Assembly: GCA_944390795.1 (NCBI GenBank)
Contig: CALXRI010000009.1
Coordinates: 52,386 to 116,385 of the forward strand
DNA length: 64,000 nt
Direction: 5' to 3'
Origin: an uncultured Victivallales bacterium
GTDB taxonomy: Bacteria; Verrucomicrobiota; Lentisphaeria; Victivallales; UBA1829
The notes beneath the pieces were generated by a model, which did no database searches, was not told the DNA's origin, and saw only the letters and a list, made by a program, of their open reading frames with translations. The translations under genes were made by a program, and so were the position numbers. This document shows positions 17,770 through 26,586 of this stretch, piece by piece (position 1 is the stretch's first letter; the number at the start of each line of letters is the position of its first letter).

Positions 17770-17892
17770 TACCGCGATGCAGGCATACGCGGTATCGGGG
17801 ATTTCGCCTCCGGCGACCAGCTTACGCAACTGAACCGCACCAGGACGGAAAGTCCTGCACAAAGCATTTCTGCGATGCAGCGCATCGCGGTA
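17770..17892 (+). repeat. MITE-like element with perfect 11-bp terminal inverted repeats
   Basis: The element starts with TACCGCGATGC (17770-17780) and ends with GCATCGCGGTA (17882-17892), exact reverse complements. Inside each end is a hairpin: TACCGCG with CGCGGTA at 17770-17794, and GCGATGC-AGC-GCATCGC at 17872-17888. A run of seven T follows at 17901-17907. There is no reading frame of note. It separates two minus-strand genes. A diverged relative occupies 52199-52310, and weaker ones lie at 2586-2640 and 48573-48610. No clear target-site duplication was seen. Confidence 0.65.
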
Positions 17893-17936
17893 TGACCTGA
17901 TTTTTTTCAATCAGGCAAGGCGGAAACGAACACGGT

Positions 17937-18392
17937 TCACCGGCTCGATTTGAAATCACCGCTGAATCCTTCCGTGGATTTCGAGGCGGTTTTCGCACTG
18001 GCCGCCTTGATTGCATCCTGTTCCTTCTTTTTGCGGGCGGCCTCCTCCGCGAGATATTTCTTCATACGGGCCTGCCGGGCGGCCTCCTGTTTCTTTCTTT
18101 CGGCGGCGGCCTGTTTCGCCTTCTTGTCCCGGATTGCCTTCAGTTTTGCAGCTTCCCGGCGCTTTGCCGGAATTTCCTTTTCATATTTCGCGATTTTCTC
18201 CCGGTATTCATCGGGAAACTCCTTGACAGGAATCACAGCCTTGCCGTTCTCATGGAAAATCAGAATTCCGTTCGGCGCGGCGCCCATGATGGCGAAGTTC
18301 TTGAACACCCGCCCGGATTTGATCGTAAGATCATCCGCCTGGAGCGTCAGTGCAAAAAGACCGGAAGCCAGAAAAAACAGTATTTTTTTCAT
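17937..18392 (-). CDS. Small secreted protein with a charged helical tail, function unknown
   Basis: 151 residues. A signal peptide (MKKILFFLASGLFALTLQA) is followed by a short beta-rich unit, DDLTIKSGRVFKNFAIMGAAPNG and then GILIFHENGKAVIPVKEFPDEY. That unit resembles a small domain common in Verrucomicrobia secreted proteins (a strand pattern ending in a PFxELP-like motif). From residue 60 on it is a Lys/Glu/Ala-rich helix likely to form a coiled coil. It could be a periplasmic or cell-surface structural protein. GGAG lies 9 bases before the start. Confidence 0.65.
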   Translation of the reverse strand: MKKILFFLASGLFALTLQADDLTIKSGRVFKNFAIMGAAPNGILIFHENGKAVIPVKEFPDEYREKIAKYEKEIPAKRREAAKLKAIRDKKAKQAAAERKKQEAARQARMKKYLAEEAARKKKEQDAIKAASAKTASKSTEGFSGDFKSSR

Positions 18393-18723
18393 TTTTATAT
18401 CTCCATTGCTGATAATATGTTATATATTAAACTTCAAAATTCCCTTTTTCAAGTCCCCCGGGAAAACATTTTCAAAAAAGATTGGGCATGTCCGGGGGCC
18501 TCTCCGGGGAAGCGGTCAAGAGAAAAAAATCCGTGAAACGGTCCGGCGTGCCGCCGTTCCTTTCGAATAAGCCCCCCTGTATCCCGTCACCTTCGTCCCG
18601 GCAAACGGCGGAAACCGCCCGCATTCAATGGAAAAACAGAAAAAAAAAACCTTCCCTCTTCTTGCATGATATCCCGCAACAGAGTATTTTACCGGGTTTT
18701 AACAAACGACAGGATACAGCTGT
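18393..18723. other. 331-base intergenic space
   Basis: Between divergent genes. It contains AT-rich sequence next to 18393 (probable promoter of the secreted protein), a GC-rich middle with no supportable gene, and the promoter of the HTH gene at 18662-18690. Nothing else is recognised. Confidence 0.5.
18662..18690 (+). promoter_or_regulatory. Predicted promoter of the lone HTH gene
   Basis: TTGCAT (18662-18667) and TATTTT (18685-18690) with a 17-base spacer, about 34 bases before the start codon. Confidence 0.45.
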
Positions 18724-19164
18724 ATGAACAATGCATTTTACACATATGGAAACAAGGATTTGATCACGCAGAAAAGTTTCTCGGTCATTCCTGCGAAGGC
18801 GAAACCGGTTCTTCAGCCGCTGGTCTTCTCACTGGTTGAAAACATGCTCGGCGTCAGGGAGCTGCGGAATCATCTGCATCATTTTGAAAAGATTTGCAAT
18901 CCGCAGGAAGACGGCACGCTCAAAAGCGGAGTCAGCGGACAAGCGCCTTTTACGCCGGCAAAGATACGGGAAATCCGGAAGATGCTGAAAATGACGCAGT
19001 TCCAGTTCGGAAACCTGCTCGGGATATCAAAAACGACCGTCAGCTACTGGGAAAACGGTCATCTGCATCCCAGCAGGGAAAACCGGAAAATCCTGCACAC
19101 GCTGGCCGCATACAGCATCATCGGATTGCGCAAAATCGAAGAAAAATACAAAGCCCGGCAGTAA
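18724..19164 (+). CDS. XRE-family helix-turn-helix protein (antitoxin-like)
   Basis: 146 residues. The C-terminal half is a Cro/C1-type DNA-binding domain: TPAKIREIRKMLKMTQFQFG followed by NLLGISKTTVSYWENG, residues about 76-115. The N-terminal 70 residues have no recognised fold. The sequence resembles HigA/MqsA-type antitoxins, but no toxin-like gene lies on either side, so it is either a solitary regulator or the remnant of a pair. The upstream ribosome site is weak (GGATACA). Confidence 0.75.
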   Translation: MNNAFYTYGNKDLITQKSFSVIPAKAKPVLQPLVFSLVENMLGVRELRNHLHHFEKICNPQEDGTLKSGVSGQAPFTPAKIREIRKMLKMTQFQFGNLLGISKTTVSYWENGHLHPSRENRKILHTLAAYSIIGLRKIEEKYKARQ

Positions 19165-19212
19165 ACCGTTCCGGACATTGCAGCATCAACACGGAAAAAC
19201 ATTTTCAATCCG

Positions 19213-19244
19213 CCGCCGGAAACATGCTTCAGGATTTCCGGCGG
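19213..19244. terminator. Hairpin between convergent genes
   Basis: CCGCCGGAAA (19213-19222) pairs exactly with TTTCCGGCGG (19235-19244) around a 12-base loop, between the HTH gene and the DUF4838 gene. T runs are weak on both strands, so its strength as a terminator is uncertain. Confidence 0.4.
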
Positions 19245-19298
19245 GTCTCCCTCGCAATCTCGTGTTTCCCCGTTTCTGATCCGGAACGCCTCCCGGAT

Positions 19299-22200
19299 TC
19301 ATTCCGGAAGCGGCGTCACATAGCAGTCATCAAGATCCGCGTGGTTCCCGTCCTTGCCGGACACCATGAAACGGACCATCACGCGTTCCGTCGGACGCCC
19401 CGCCTTTTTCACTTCGCATGTGAAAGTTTTCCACTCGGGGGACAAGCGGAAGGCATGCGAGGAGGAATACTCTTTCAGCATCTTGTATCCGCTCGTTTTC
19501 CTGTCCGCATGATTGACATACGGACAGCTCCAGAGAACAAGACTGCCTTTCCCGCGGGCGCGGAAGGACACCTTGAGCCTCCCGGGAGCATCGGAAACGA
19601 AATACTGCCCGATATACCCGCCTTCCAGGCGGACATACCGGTTGCTTCCGCTGCCTTCGTGAAGACGGTATTCCCCGACTGCCGTGTTGCCGTTCCATCC
19701 CTTCGGGACGAGCTGCTCCCCATCCTGGAACTTCCATTTCCGCCAGCGGTAGTGCCGGTTGATTTTCCCGTTTTCCACCCCGTCGTCGAAATTCGCGTTC
19801 GCCCAGCTGGAAACCTGACGGTTCTGGGAAATCCCCGAAGCGCGGGCCGGCACGAACTTGATGTTGATGAAGGAGTCGACGGCATGATGCAGACCGTTGC
19901 AGGCGGAGCTGGATTCGGTCTTTTGTTTTCCTCCGCTTTCACCGATCTTCCGGCTGCGGGCGACATTGAGCTTCCAGGTCGCTCCGTCGAAACACTTCAT
20001 TCCGATTTCCGAGCATGGGATGCGGATCTCCAGGGTCCAGCGGTCCTTGAACACGCGCACGGCATATTCCGCTCCGGTCTTGAACTTGGAATCCCGGGAA
20101 GAGGGCGCAAGCTGAAGCGCGTCAATGATCTGCCCGTGATGGTTGATGGCAAGATGATAATATTTGCCGGCCATGTCGGGATAGTTGTAGAAGAGCTCGA
20201 CATGATTGCCCAGCGCGCTCCAGCCGGAATCATTCCGCGGCACCTTCGTTCCCGCAACCATTGCGCCGGGATTCGGCTCCAGCATCTCCACGGCGATGTA
20301 AAGATTGTCCTGATCGTAGGTGACACGGACGAAACTTTGCCGGACTTTCGTTCCCGCGGGAGTCATTCCGCCGGCTTTGAAGTTGGAAACGACGTCGGCG
20401 TTTTTCCAGTCCGCCTCCTCAATCACGCCGTCGATCCGGATCGGCGCGGTGCGTTTGTAGACATTCAGCTCCTTGAAATTCTCCAGATAGTTTTTCCGTT
20501 CCGCAAGCCATCGGATGGAAAAAAGTTCCCTGTCGCGGAGCACATGAGCGAGAACACGCGGATCCGGATCGGTCTTCGCGGCCTTCACGGCCTGATCCAG
20601 AAGGGCGAGAAGCTTCTGCTCCATGCCGGGCTGGTCGAGGCAGCGCCCGAGCGGAGCGCTCTGCCCCCATCCGATGCAGCCCGGGGTTTCATAGAAGGCC
20701 TTCTGCTGCAGCTTCCGGAATTCACGGAATCCGCCTTTCCAGGCTTTTCCGTAATAAAGCGCGTTGGCCTCCTCGTACAGCGCGTCGTAATTGCGCGAGG
20801 CGTCCCACATGAAATTGGCGGACAGATAGCAGGTCTGCCACATGGCATACCACTTCAGGTTTCTGCTGAAATACGGCGGACGGTTTTTCGCCCACTTGAG
20901 AACCGGCGGAAACGGCCCTGTGACGCAGAAGTAAGAACCGGAAAAACCGAGAGACGGATAATCCAGGAAATTCCGGTAGAGGACTTTTTCCGCGGGCAGA
21001 TACTCCGAGGCCAGCGCGCCGTCGGCGGAAATTTCATCCCGGTTGACAATCAGGGGAAGTCCGGTTTTCGCCCACATCGCCATGATTTTCCGGAGCTCGG
21101 CGTTCACGCTGCAGGACTGATCCGTGATCGCATGACGCCAGCACTGGTTGTTGAAGGAGATGATCACGCGCAGGCGCGGATCGATTTTCACCTTGGTCGG
21201 CGGATACCAGAAATTCTGATAGGCCCAGCCGCCGAGCTTGATCTCCGGATTTTTCGCCCAGATGCGCCTGGCGATTTCATTGACCATGTACCAGTAGCGG
21301 TTGGATGCGGCGCCCTTGGTTCCGGCCATGGCGGGATCGTCCAGCGCATTGCACTTTGCGCATTCGCACCAGATCGGCGTGTCGTTGTTCCCGATCGTCA
21401 CATAAGTGTCCGTGCCGTGTTTGACGTTGATTCGCCGATAAAGATTGTCCGCCATGTGATCCAGCAGCGCCGGATTGCTGATGCAGGGATTCGGAGACTC
21501 GGCGGAAAGAATCATGACGCGTTTGCCGCCGATCAGCGGAAAGTACTCCGGATGTTCGGCATAAAGCTTTTCCATGTTCTTCCGGATTGTCCTGCCGTCC
21601 CAGCCGCCGAGCAGATTGCTGAGAATATGCGAATTGCCGTAGGTGGCGACACCTTCGACCGTCAGACTTTCATAGAGATCCGCGTTCGCAGTGCGTTTTC
21701 CCGTCCGGGGATTGTAAAAGGACGCGGAACCGGCGGAAGGCTGCATGTTGTTGCGGACCATCCACTTGTATGTCTCAATATCCGTCGCCACATTGGAGCG
21801 GACCCGGAGGTACGGATTGGATATCAGCTTCCCGTCCGGTACGGAAACCGTTCCTTTTTTCGTAAAGTAGGTTCCGTCCTCTCCGGGAACGAGGAAACGC
21901 ACGCCGCCATGGCGTTTGAGAATCTCGTAGCAGCCGTAAAGCGCTCCCCGGGGATCCCGCCCGATCACATAGACGCGGTTTCCCCCCGCGGCGATGGCGA
22001 ATCCCTCCTCCTTCAAATCCCCGGACGCGATTCCGGACTCCTTCACAAGCCCCGCATCCGCAGTTGTCCCGATGAACACCGCATTGCGCCCCGGAACGGC
22101 CCGTTCCGCAACGGCCGGCGGAATCCCGCCTGCGATTCTCCCCAGAAAGCGCGACAGTTCCGCCGCGCCGAATTTCAGAGGCGCCGGGGCGTCTTTCTTC

Positions 22201-22310
22201 ACGACAATGACGGAACAGGCTTTCCCGTCCTTCACCAGATCAACGTCCGCGGAGCAGATCCCCCCGACCGCCGTCAGCGCGGCACACGCAATGACAGAAA
22301 GAGTTTTCAT
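19299..22310 (-). CDS. Secreted DUF4838 protein with CBM9-like and C-terminal carbohydrate-binding modules
   Basis: About 1003 residues with a signal peptide (MKTLSVIACAALTAVGGICS). Residues 25-145 form a glycosidase-associated alpha/beta domain (FGAAELSRFLGRIAGG, GRDPRGALYGCYEILKRHGG). A DUF4838 TIM-barrel-type region follows to about 600 (WCECAKCNALDD, SAESPNPCISNPALLDHMAD). Residues about 640-830 resemble a carbohydrate family 9 module (RIDGVIEEADWKNADVV, YAVRVFKDRWTLEIRIP). The last 170 residues form a jelly-roll-like module shared with the beta-helix protein at 52341-54815. Such proteins act on host or plant glycans, but the substrate cannot be read here. It is the last gene of a LacI-pseudopilin operon; ATG 22310 follows AAAGGA. 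Confidence 0.82.
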   Translation of the reverse strand: MKTLSVIACAALTAVGGICSADVDLVKDGKACSVIVVKKDAPAPLKFGAAELSRFLGRIAGGIPPAVAERAVPGRNAVFIGTTADAGLVKESGIASGDLKEEGFAIAAGGNRVYVIGRDPRGALYGCYEILKRHGGVRFLVPGEDGTYFTKKGTVSVPDGKLISNPYLRVRSNVATDIETYKWMVRNNMQPSAGSASFYNPRTGKRTANADLYESLTVEGVATYGNSHILSNLLGGWDGRTIRKNMEKLYAEHPEYFPLIGGKRVMILSAESPNPCISNPALLDHMADNLYRRINVKHGTDTYVTIGNNDTPIWCECAKCNALDDPAMAGTKGAASNRYWYMVNEIARRIWAKNPEIKLGGWAYQNFWYPPTKVKIDPRLRVIISFNNQCWRHAITDQSCSVNAELRKIMAMWAKTGLPLIVNRDEISADGALASEYLPAEKVLYRNFLDYPSLGFSGSYFCVTGPFPPVLKWAKNRPPYFSRNLKWYAMWQTCYLSANFMWDASRNYDALYEEANALYYGKAWKGGFREFRKLQQKAFYETPGCIGWGQSAPLGRCLDQPGMEQKLLALLDQAVKAAKTDPDPRVLAHVLRDRELFSIRWLAERKNYLENFKELNVYKRTAPIRIDGVIEEADWKNADVVSNFKAGGMTPAGTKVRQSFVRVTYDQDNLYIAVEMLEPNPGAMVAGTKVPRNDSGWSALGNHVELFYNYPDMAGKYYHLAINHHGQIIDALQLAPSSRDSKFKTGAEYAVRVFKDRWTLEIRIPCSEIGMKCFDGATWKLNVARSRKIGESGGKQKTESSSACNGLHHAVDSFINIKFVPARASGISQNRQVSSWANANFDDGVENGKINRHYRWRKWKFQDGEQLVPKGWNGNTAVGEYRLHEGSGSNRYVRLEGGYIGQYFVSDAPGRLKVSFRARGKGSLVLWSCPYVNHADRKTSGYKMLKEYSSSHAFRLSPEWKTFTCEVKKAGRPTERVMVRFMVSGKDGNHADLDDCYVTPLPE

Positions 22311-22393
22311 CCTCAATCCTTTCCATGAGTTTATAGTTCAACATAAATTAATTCCGTTTCAAGCCGCCGGTCCGCCGCCGTGACGCACCAGTC

Positions 22394-23158
22394 CTACGGA
22401 TAGGAACTGAGCAGCGGACTTCCGCTGTTCGGATAGTTGTACCAGAGAATGCTGTGCTGATTCGGAGCGGCGCGCAGAATCACGTCGCTCCGTCTCAATT
22501 TTTTGACCGCGAGATCGACAAAAAGATACTGCGTCCCTCCATTGTGGTAAAAGTAATGTCCGTTGGACGCATAGTTGCTGCTGCATAACACCCATGCCAG
22601 GCGTCCGGGAAACTTGACCAGCCCCGGCTTGAAAAAAGGTGCATCCATCGTGCAGTCCCCGAGTTTCCCGGCAACCGGCCAGCCGCAGGCGTTATCGGAA
22701 CCGCGCTCGGCCTCCTTGGAACAGTTGTCATTGATGCAGTAGCTGCCCAGCGAAAGAGAGCCCTTGTTGGTTTCCACATTGTAATTCTCGGCGGTGTTGC
22801 AGCCCAGCATTTTTCTCATGTTCCGTTCGTTCCAGGAATGAATTCCGGATGTTCCCTTGACCTCGTAAGAGGAGAAATCCGTGATGCCGGAACTGAAGAA
22901 ATGCGGCCATGCCATCCGCTCGCTGACCGTGTTCGTCCGGAACCAGACCTTGTAACCGCCGAGTCCCCAGTCCTTTGAAATGTCCGTATAGCCGGTCAGT
23001 GTCAGGCCGATCTGGCGGAGATTGCTGACGCATTTAATCCCGTAGGCCGCCTCGCGCGCCTTGCTCAGGGCGGGAAGAAGCATGGAGGCGAGAATCGCGA
23101 TAATCGCAATTACAATCAGAAGTTCGATCAGTGTGAAATTTTCTCTTGCGGATTTCAT
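22394..23158 (-). CDS. Pseudopilin (type II secretion GspG/H-like) with degenerate H-X9-DG motif
   Basis: 254 residues. A short basic leader MKSARENF precedes the prepilin helix [19 protein letters not shown], with Glu5 after the processing site, so prepilin peptidase should cleave and methylate it. The C-terminal region has His then nine residues then Asp-Leu ([12 protein letters not shown]), a decayed form of the H-X9-DG signature common in Lentisphaerota and Planctomycetes. The gene starts inside the LacI stop codon (ATGA overlap) and lies 83 bases before the DUF4838 gene, which suggests a role tied to export or anchoring of that protein. Confidence 0.85.
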   Translation of the reverse strand: MKSARENFTLIELLIVIAIIAILASMLLPALSKAREAAYGIKCVSNLRQIGLTLTGYTDISKDWGLGGYKVWFRTNTVSERMAWPHFFSSGITDFSSYEVKGTSGIHSWNERNMRKMLGCNTAENYNVETNKGSLSLGSYCINDNCSKEAERGSDNACGWPVAGKLGDCTMDAPFFKPGLVKFPGRLAWVLCSSNYASNGHYFYHNGGTQYLFVDLAVKKLRRSDVILRAAPNQHSILWYNYPNSGSPLLSSYP

Positions 23159-24195
23159 GAAAGACTCCTTTCTTCTGCAGTCCTTTTCCGCGGCGGCGCG
23201 GAGGAAACGCGGCGGATCAGTCTCGGCGGAAGCAGATACATTCCGCTCCCCTGTTTTTTCACTCCCGTTTCCTTATCAAGAAGCGCCCTCACCGCAACTT
23301 TTCCGAATTCGCGGTGATCCTCCTCAATGGAAGTGAGCGGGACAACGGCAAAATTTCCGGCCTCCATATTGCCCATGCCGACCAGGGACAGATCCTCCGG
23401 AATCCGGATGCCGTGCAGAAACGCGTAACGCTGAACATGAAGCAACAGGAAATCGGAAATGCCGAAGAGCGCCGTCGGACGGTTCCGTTCCGGAAGGGAA
23501 AGCATTTTTGCAACGGCATTCTCCCGTTCATCCGTGCAGACGATCCATTCCGGGTTCGCCTCCAGACCCGCTTCCGCCATCCCGGCAAGAAAACCATCGT
23601 GCCGCTCGTTCACATAATGATAACGCCGGTGCGGAACGCAGAAAAGACCGATCCGGCGGTGTCCCATTTCCGCCAGATGGCGGACCGCCAGGCGTGCGGC
23701 TGCGAAATTATCCACATTGACGGAGGGAAATTCTCCGTTCGAATGTTCGAAAACATAAACGAGACGCAGGTTCTTCTCCCGGCAGAAGCGCGCAACCGCC
23801 TCCCGGGCTTCGCAATTCGTGCTGGTCATGACCACCAGACGGATCATGCTTCCGCTGATCTCGCGGAATGCCAGTTCCAGATTGGAATCTGCATAGACTT
23901 TGATGCTGTAGCCGTGACAGGCGCTTTCCTCGAGAAGCCCGTCGATCACCTTCGCACCGCTTACAAAAAAGCCTTCAGGCGAAAATCTGGCAATCAGCGC
24001 CATCGTGTTCACAACTCCCGTCCGCACGGAAGAAGCCAGCAGATTCCGCTGATATCCGAGTTCGTCGGCGATCCGGAGAATGCGCTCCCGGGTCGCCGGA
24101 CGCAGTTCATGCGCCTTCGGGTGGTTCCGCAGAACGCGCGACACGGTCCCGGTGTCCGTCCGTGCTGCCTGCGCGATGTCTTTCAGTGTCACCAT
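23155..24195 (-). CDS. LacI-family transcriptional regulator
   Basis: 346 residues. The N-terminal helix-turn-helix with hinge ([20 protein letters not shown]...[12 protein letters not shown]) is followed by a periplasmic-binding-protein-like sensor domain ([48 protein letters not shown]). It should bind a sugar or glycan fragment and control its own operon, which continues into the pseudopilin and the DUF4838 protein. A GAGG site lies 9 bases before the start. Confidence 0.92.
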   Translation of the reverse strand: MVTLKDIAQAARTDTGTVSRVLRNHPKAHELRPATRERILRIADELGYQRNLLASSVRTGVVNTMALIARFSPEGFFVSGAKVIDGLLEESACHGYSIKVYADSNLELAFREISGSMIRLVVMTSTNCEAREAVARFCREKNLRLVYVFEHSNGEFPSVNVDNFAAARLAVRHLAEMGHRRIGLFCVPHRRYHYVNERHDGFLAGMAEAGLEANPEWIVCTDERENAVAKMLSLPERNRPTALFGISDFLLLHVQRYAFLHGIRIPEDLSLVGMGNMEAGNFAVVPLTSIEEDHREFGKVAVRALLDKETGVKKQGSGMYLLPPRLIRRVSSAPPRKRTAEERSLS

Positions 24196-24207
24196 TCGGT
24201 CAGCCTC

Positions 24208-24220
24208 GTAAATCTTTTAC
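24208..24220. promoter_or_regulatory. Candidate LacI autoregulatory operator
   Basis: GTAAA-TCT-TTTAC is a 13-bp inverted repeat between the promoter and the ribosome site of the LacI gene. Another GTAAA arm lies at 24233-24237. Assignment to this regulator is inference. Confidence 0.35.
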
Positions 24221-24240
24221 CCAATCGTCTGTGTAAATTA

Positions 24241-24268
24241 ATTATACCGATTTTTTCCGCTTCGTCAA
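24241..24268 (-). promoter_or_regulatory. Predicted promoter of the LacI-pseudopilin-DUF4838 operon
   Basis: Minus strand TTGACG (24268-24263), 16-base spacer, perfect TATAAT (24246-24241). Confidence 0.65.
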
Positions 24269-24349
24269 GATGAGAATCCCAAAAAAAGGAAAACTTTCCC
24301 GACATCCCGGAAAAATCGCCCGGAAATCCGTTTTCCAGGCAGTCCGTTC

Positions 24350-24378
24350 TTGATTTTGCCATGAAACGGCTGTATCTT
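24350..24378 (+). promoter_or_regulatory. Predicted promoter of the MlaA-hydrolase gene
   Basis: TTGATT (24350-24355) and TATCTT (24373-24378), 17 bases apart. Transcription would begin near 24385, which excludes the ATG at 24361 and supports the start at 24412. Confidence 0.5.
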
Positions 24379-24411
24379 TCCGTCCGACATTCAATATTGA
24401 GGAGAAAATTC

Positions 24412-26487
24412 ATGACACGGTTTTTTTCTTTATTCCGGGGCTGGAAAGATCCGCTGTTCTGCGGAATGCTGCTCTTTTCCGCTGCGCTGCTGGCAGGATG
24501 CGCGACAAAACCTGCCATTGATCCGGAAGACAAGACTACAGGCCGCGTCTGGACGCCGGCGGAGGTCACGGAGGAACTCGCGGGAAACGACCCCATCGAA
24601 CCGTTCAACCGTGCGATGTTCGCGACAAACGACTTTCTCATGCACTGGCTACTGCGCCCCGTGGGTTATGTCTACGGCTCCATCATCCCCCGCGAGGGAA
24701 TCAAGCGGATTGACATGGTTTCGGACAACCTCGCCTTTCCGGGGCGCATGATCAGCTGTTTCCTTCAGGCGAAATTCGCCGGAGGCGGCACCGAATTCCT
24801 CCGTTTTCTGACCAATTCGACGATTGGAATCGCCGGAATCTTCGATCCCGCGGACGCATGGTTCGGACTTGCACGGCGGCCGGAAAACATGGGGCACGCC
24901 TTTGCAAGCTGGGGCATCGGTCCGGGATGCGTGCTGATCCTGCCGCTCTCCTCTGCGACGAATCCGCGCGACCAGATCGGCGCGCTTTTCGACTCCGTGC
25001 TGGACATCAAGTTCATTCTCCCCTACGCCCAGACGATCGCCGGGGTCAACCGCGCCATCAACTCGTACGACTCGTACAACACCATGACGGAAACCTGCGC
25101 GGATCCTTATGACATGAGCAAGATGGGACTGGTCGCCATGCGCCATGTCGTCGTCAACGATCTGCGCGAGCGTCCGATGGTCTTCAGGAATTACAGTTAC
25201 GGAAAGACTGATCCGCCGGAAAATTTCCCGGAGAAAGGCCATCTCATCAAAACGGCGCACTATTACGCCCCGCGGAATCCGCTGGTGGACACCCTCCGCG
25301 TCGGCATGTTCCAGATGCAGGAGAACGACACGAGCTTCTGGATCAAGCTGTCCCTCTGGAATCACGATTTCGTGACGCTCGGCAGCACCCGCTCGATCCG
25401 CTTCTCCGAAGATTCGCCGGCAATCCGCTATCAGTACTGGAAGGGAACGGCGCCGACCAACGCGCTCGTCATCCTGATCCCCGGCATCGGAACCCACTAC
25501 AAGGGCGCGACGCTCCGCGCAATGGCGGAAACGCTGAACCTCCGCGGCTATTCCGTGGCTGTCATCGGAAGCACGATGAACAGAACCTTCAGCGAAGGGG
25601 CGGGATTGCGTTTTCCCGGCTATGTCCCCGACGACGTGGCGGCGCTCCGCAAGGCCCTCAGGCTCCTTGTAAAGGACATTCATGCCAACACGGAACTCGC
25701 ACCGCAGCGCCTGGTCGTCGCGGGCTACTCGCTGGGAGGGCTGCACACGCTGCGTCTGGCCGCGCTGGAGGCGAAGGAAAACACGCTTGGAATTGAACGG
25801 TTCGTCGCAATGAATCCGCCGGTCGACCTTCTTTATGCCATGAACCGCTTCGACGAATTCACCGATCTTTCGAAGAAATGGACGAAAAAGGAGTTCTTCG
25901 ACCTTGCCGGAGACGCGCTGCTCAAATATTTCGCGGTCCTGAAAGTGAAATATCCGCCGATGGCGCAGGATCCGGCGGCATCGGCGAAGTACCAGCTTGC
26001 CCTCTCGCCCGAACAGGCGGCGGTCATGACGGGGATTTCCTTCCGCATGAGCCTGCGCGAACTGCTCATTTCCGCACACCGGGAGGAGACGCTTCCTCAG
26101 ATCAACGGGGCGTTTTCCTGGGGAAACCGGACCGGACTCTACCGCGAAATCGATCAGTACAACGGGATGGGATACGTCAAAAACTTTGTTCTGCCGGAAT
26201 ACCGGAAAAAGGATCCCTCCGCGACGCTGGAGCGTTTGAACCGGGACTCGGGGCTGCGCGCCATCGAAGACGATCTGCGTTCCAATCCGCATATTTCCGT
26301 CCTGCACAATCTGGACGATCCGATTCTGTCGCCGTCAGACCGGGAATTTCTCGACAATGCGCTGAAAAAGAAACTGACCTGGTTCGACTGCGGCGGACAT
26401 ATGGGGAATCTGTATCTGCTCGCCTATCAGCGGAAGCTCTGCGATCTGCTGGGAACGCCGGGCGAGCTTCCGGAAAAGAAAGAGTAG
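24412..26487 (+). CDS. MlaA/VacJ lipoprotein fused to an alpha/beta hydrolase
   Basis: 691 residues. A lipoprotein signal ends in LLAGC with Cys30. Residues about 59-255 are an MlaA (VacJ) domain (DPIEPFNRAMFATNDFLMHW, LRFLTNSTIGIAGIFDPADA, DPYDMSKMGL); MlaA removes misplaced phospholipid from the outer leaflet. Residues about 350-680 are an alpha/beta hydrolase with an oxyanion segment LIPGIGTHYKG, nucleophile elbow GYSLGG (Ser440), acid Asp635 or Asp636 and His663 (GGHMGN), so the triad looks intact. GAGGAG lies 8-9 bases before ATG 24412. The hydrolase part could be a phospholipase or lipase; the substrate is not evident. The Mla transport genes are not nearby. Confidence 0.88.
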   Translation: MTRFFSLFRGWKDPLFCGMLLFSAALLAGCATKPAIDPEDKTTGRVWTPAEVTEELAGNDPIEPFNRAMFATNDFLMHWLLRPVGYVYGSIIPREGIKRIDMVSDNLAFPGRMISCFLQAKFAGGGTEFLRFLTNSTIGIAGIFDPADAWFGLARRPENMGHAFASWGIGPGCVLILPLSSATNPRDQIGALFDSVLDIKFILPYAQTIAGVNRAINSYDSYNTMTETCADPYDMSKMGLVAMRHVVVNDLRERPMVFRNYSYGKTDPPENFPEKGHLIKTAHYYAPRNPLVDTLRVGMFQMQENDTSFWIKLSLWNHDFVTLGSTRSIRFSEDSPAIRYQYWKGTAPTNALVILIPGIGTHYKGATLRAMAETLNLRGYSVAVIGSTMNRTFSEGAGLRFPGYVPDDVAALRKALRLLVKDIHANTELAPQRLVVAGYSLGGLHTLRLAALEAKENTLGIERFVAMNPPVDLLYAMNRFDEFTDLSKKWTKKEFFDLAGDALLKYFAVLKVKYPPMAQDPAASAKYQLALSPEQAAVMTGISFRMSLRELLISAHREETLPQINGAFSWGNRTGLYREIDQYNGMGYVKNFVLPEYRKKDPSATLERLNRDSGLRAIEDDLRSNPHISVLHNLDDPILSPSDREFLDNALKKKLTWFDCGGHMGNLYLLAYQRKLCDLLGTPGELPEKKE

Positions 26488-26586
26488 ACGCGGAATCGTT
26501 CCGGCAGCACCCATGCCCTGCCGCGGAATTCCGCAGGAAAAGCATTTCAGGCGCCAATCTGAAATAAAATAAAAAAGGAGAGGATC

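Noticed and set aside
18482..18727. Small plus-strand frame just before the HTH gene, considered as a toxin partner
   Set aside because: Proline- and serine-rich composition without a toxin motif, no ribosome site, and the HTH promoter lies inside it.
18894..22328. 1144-codon plus-strand frame opposite the DUF4838 gene
   Set aside because: It begins inside the HTH gene in another frame and has no recognisable content.
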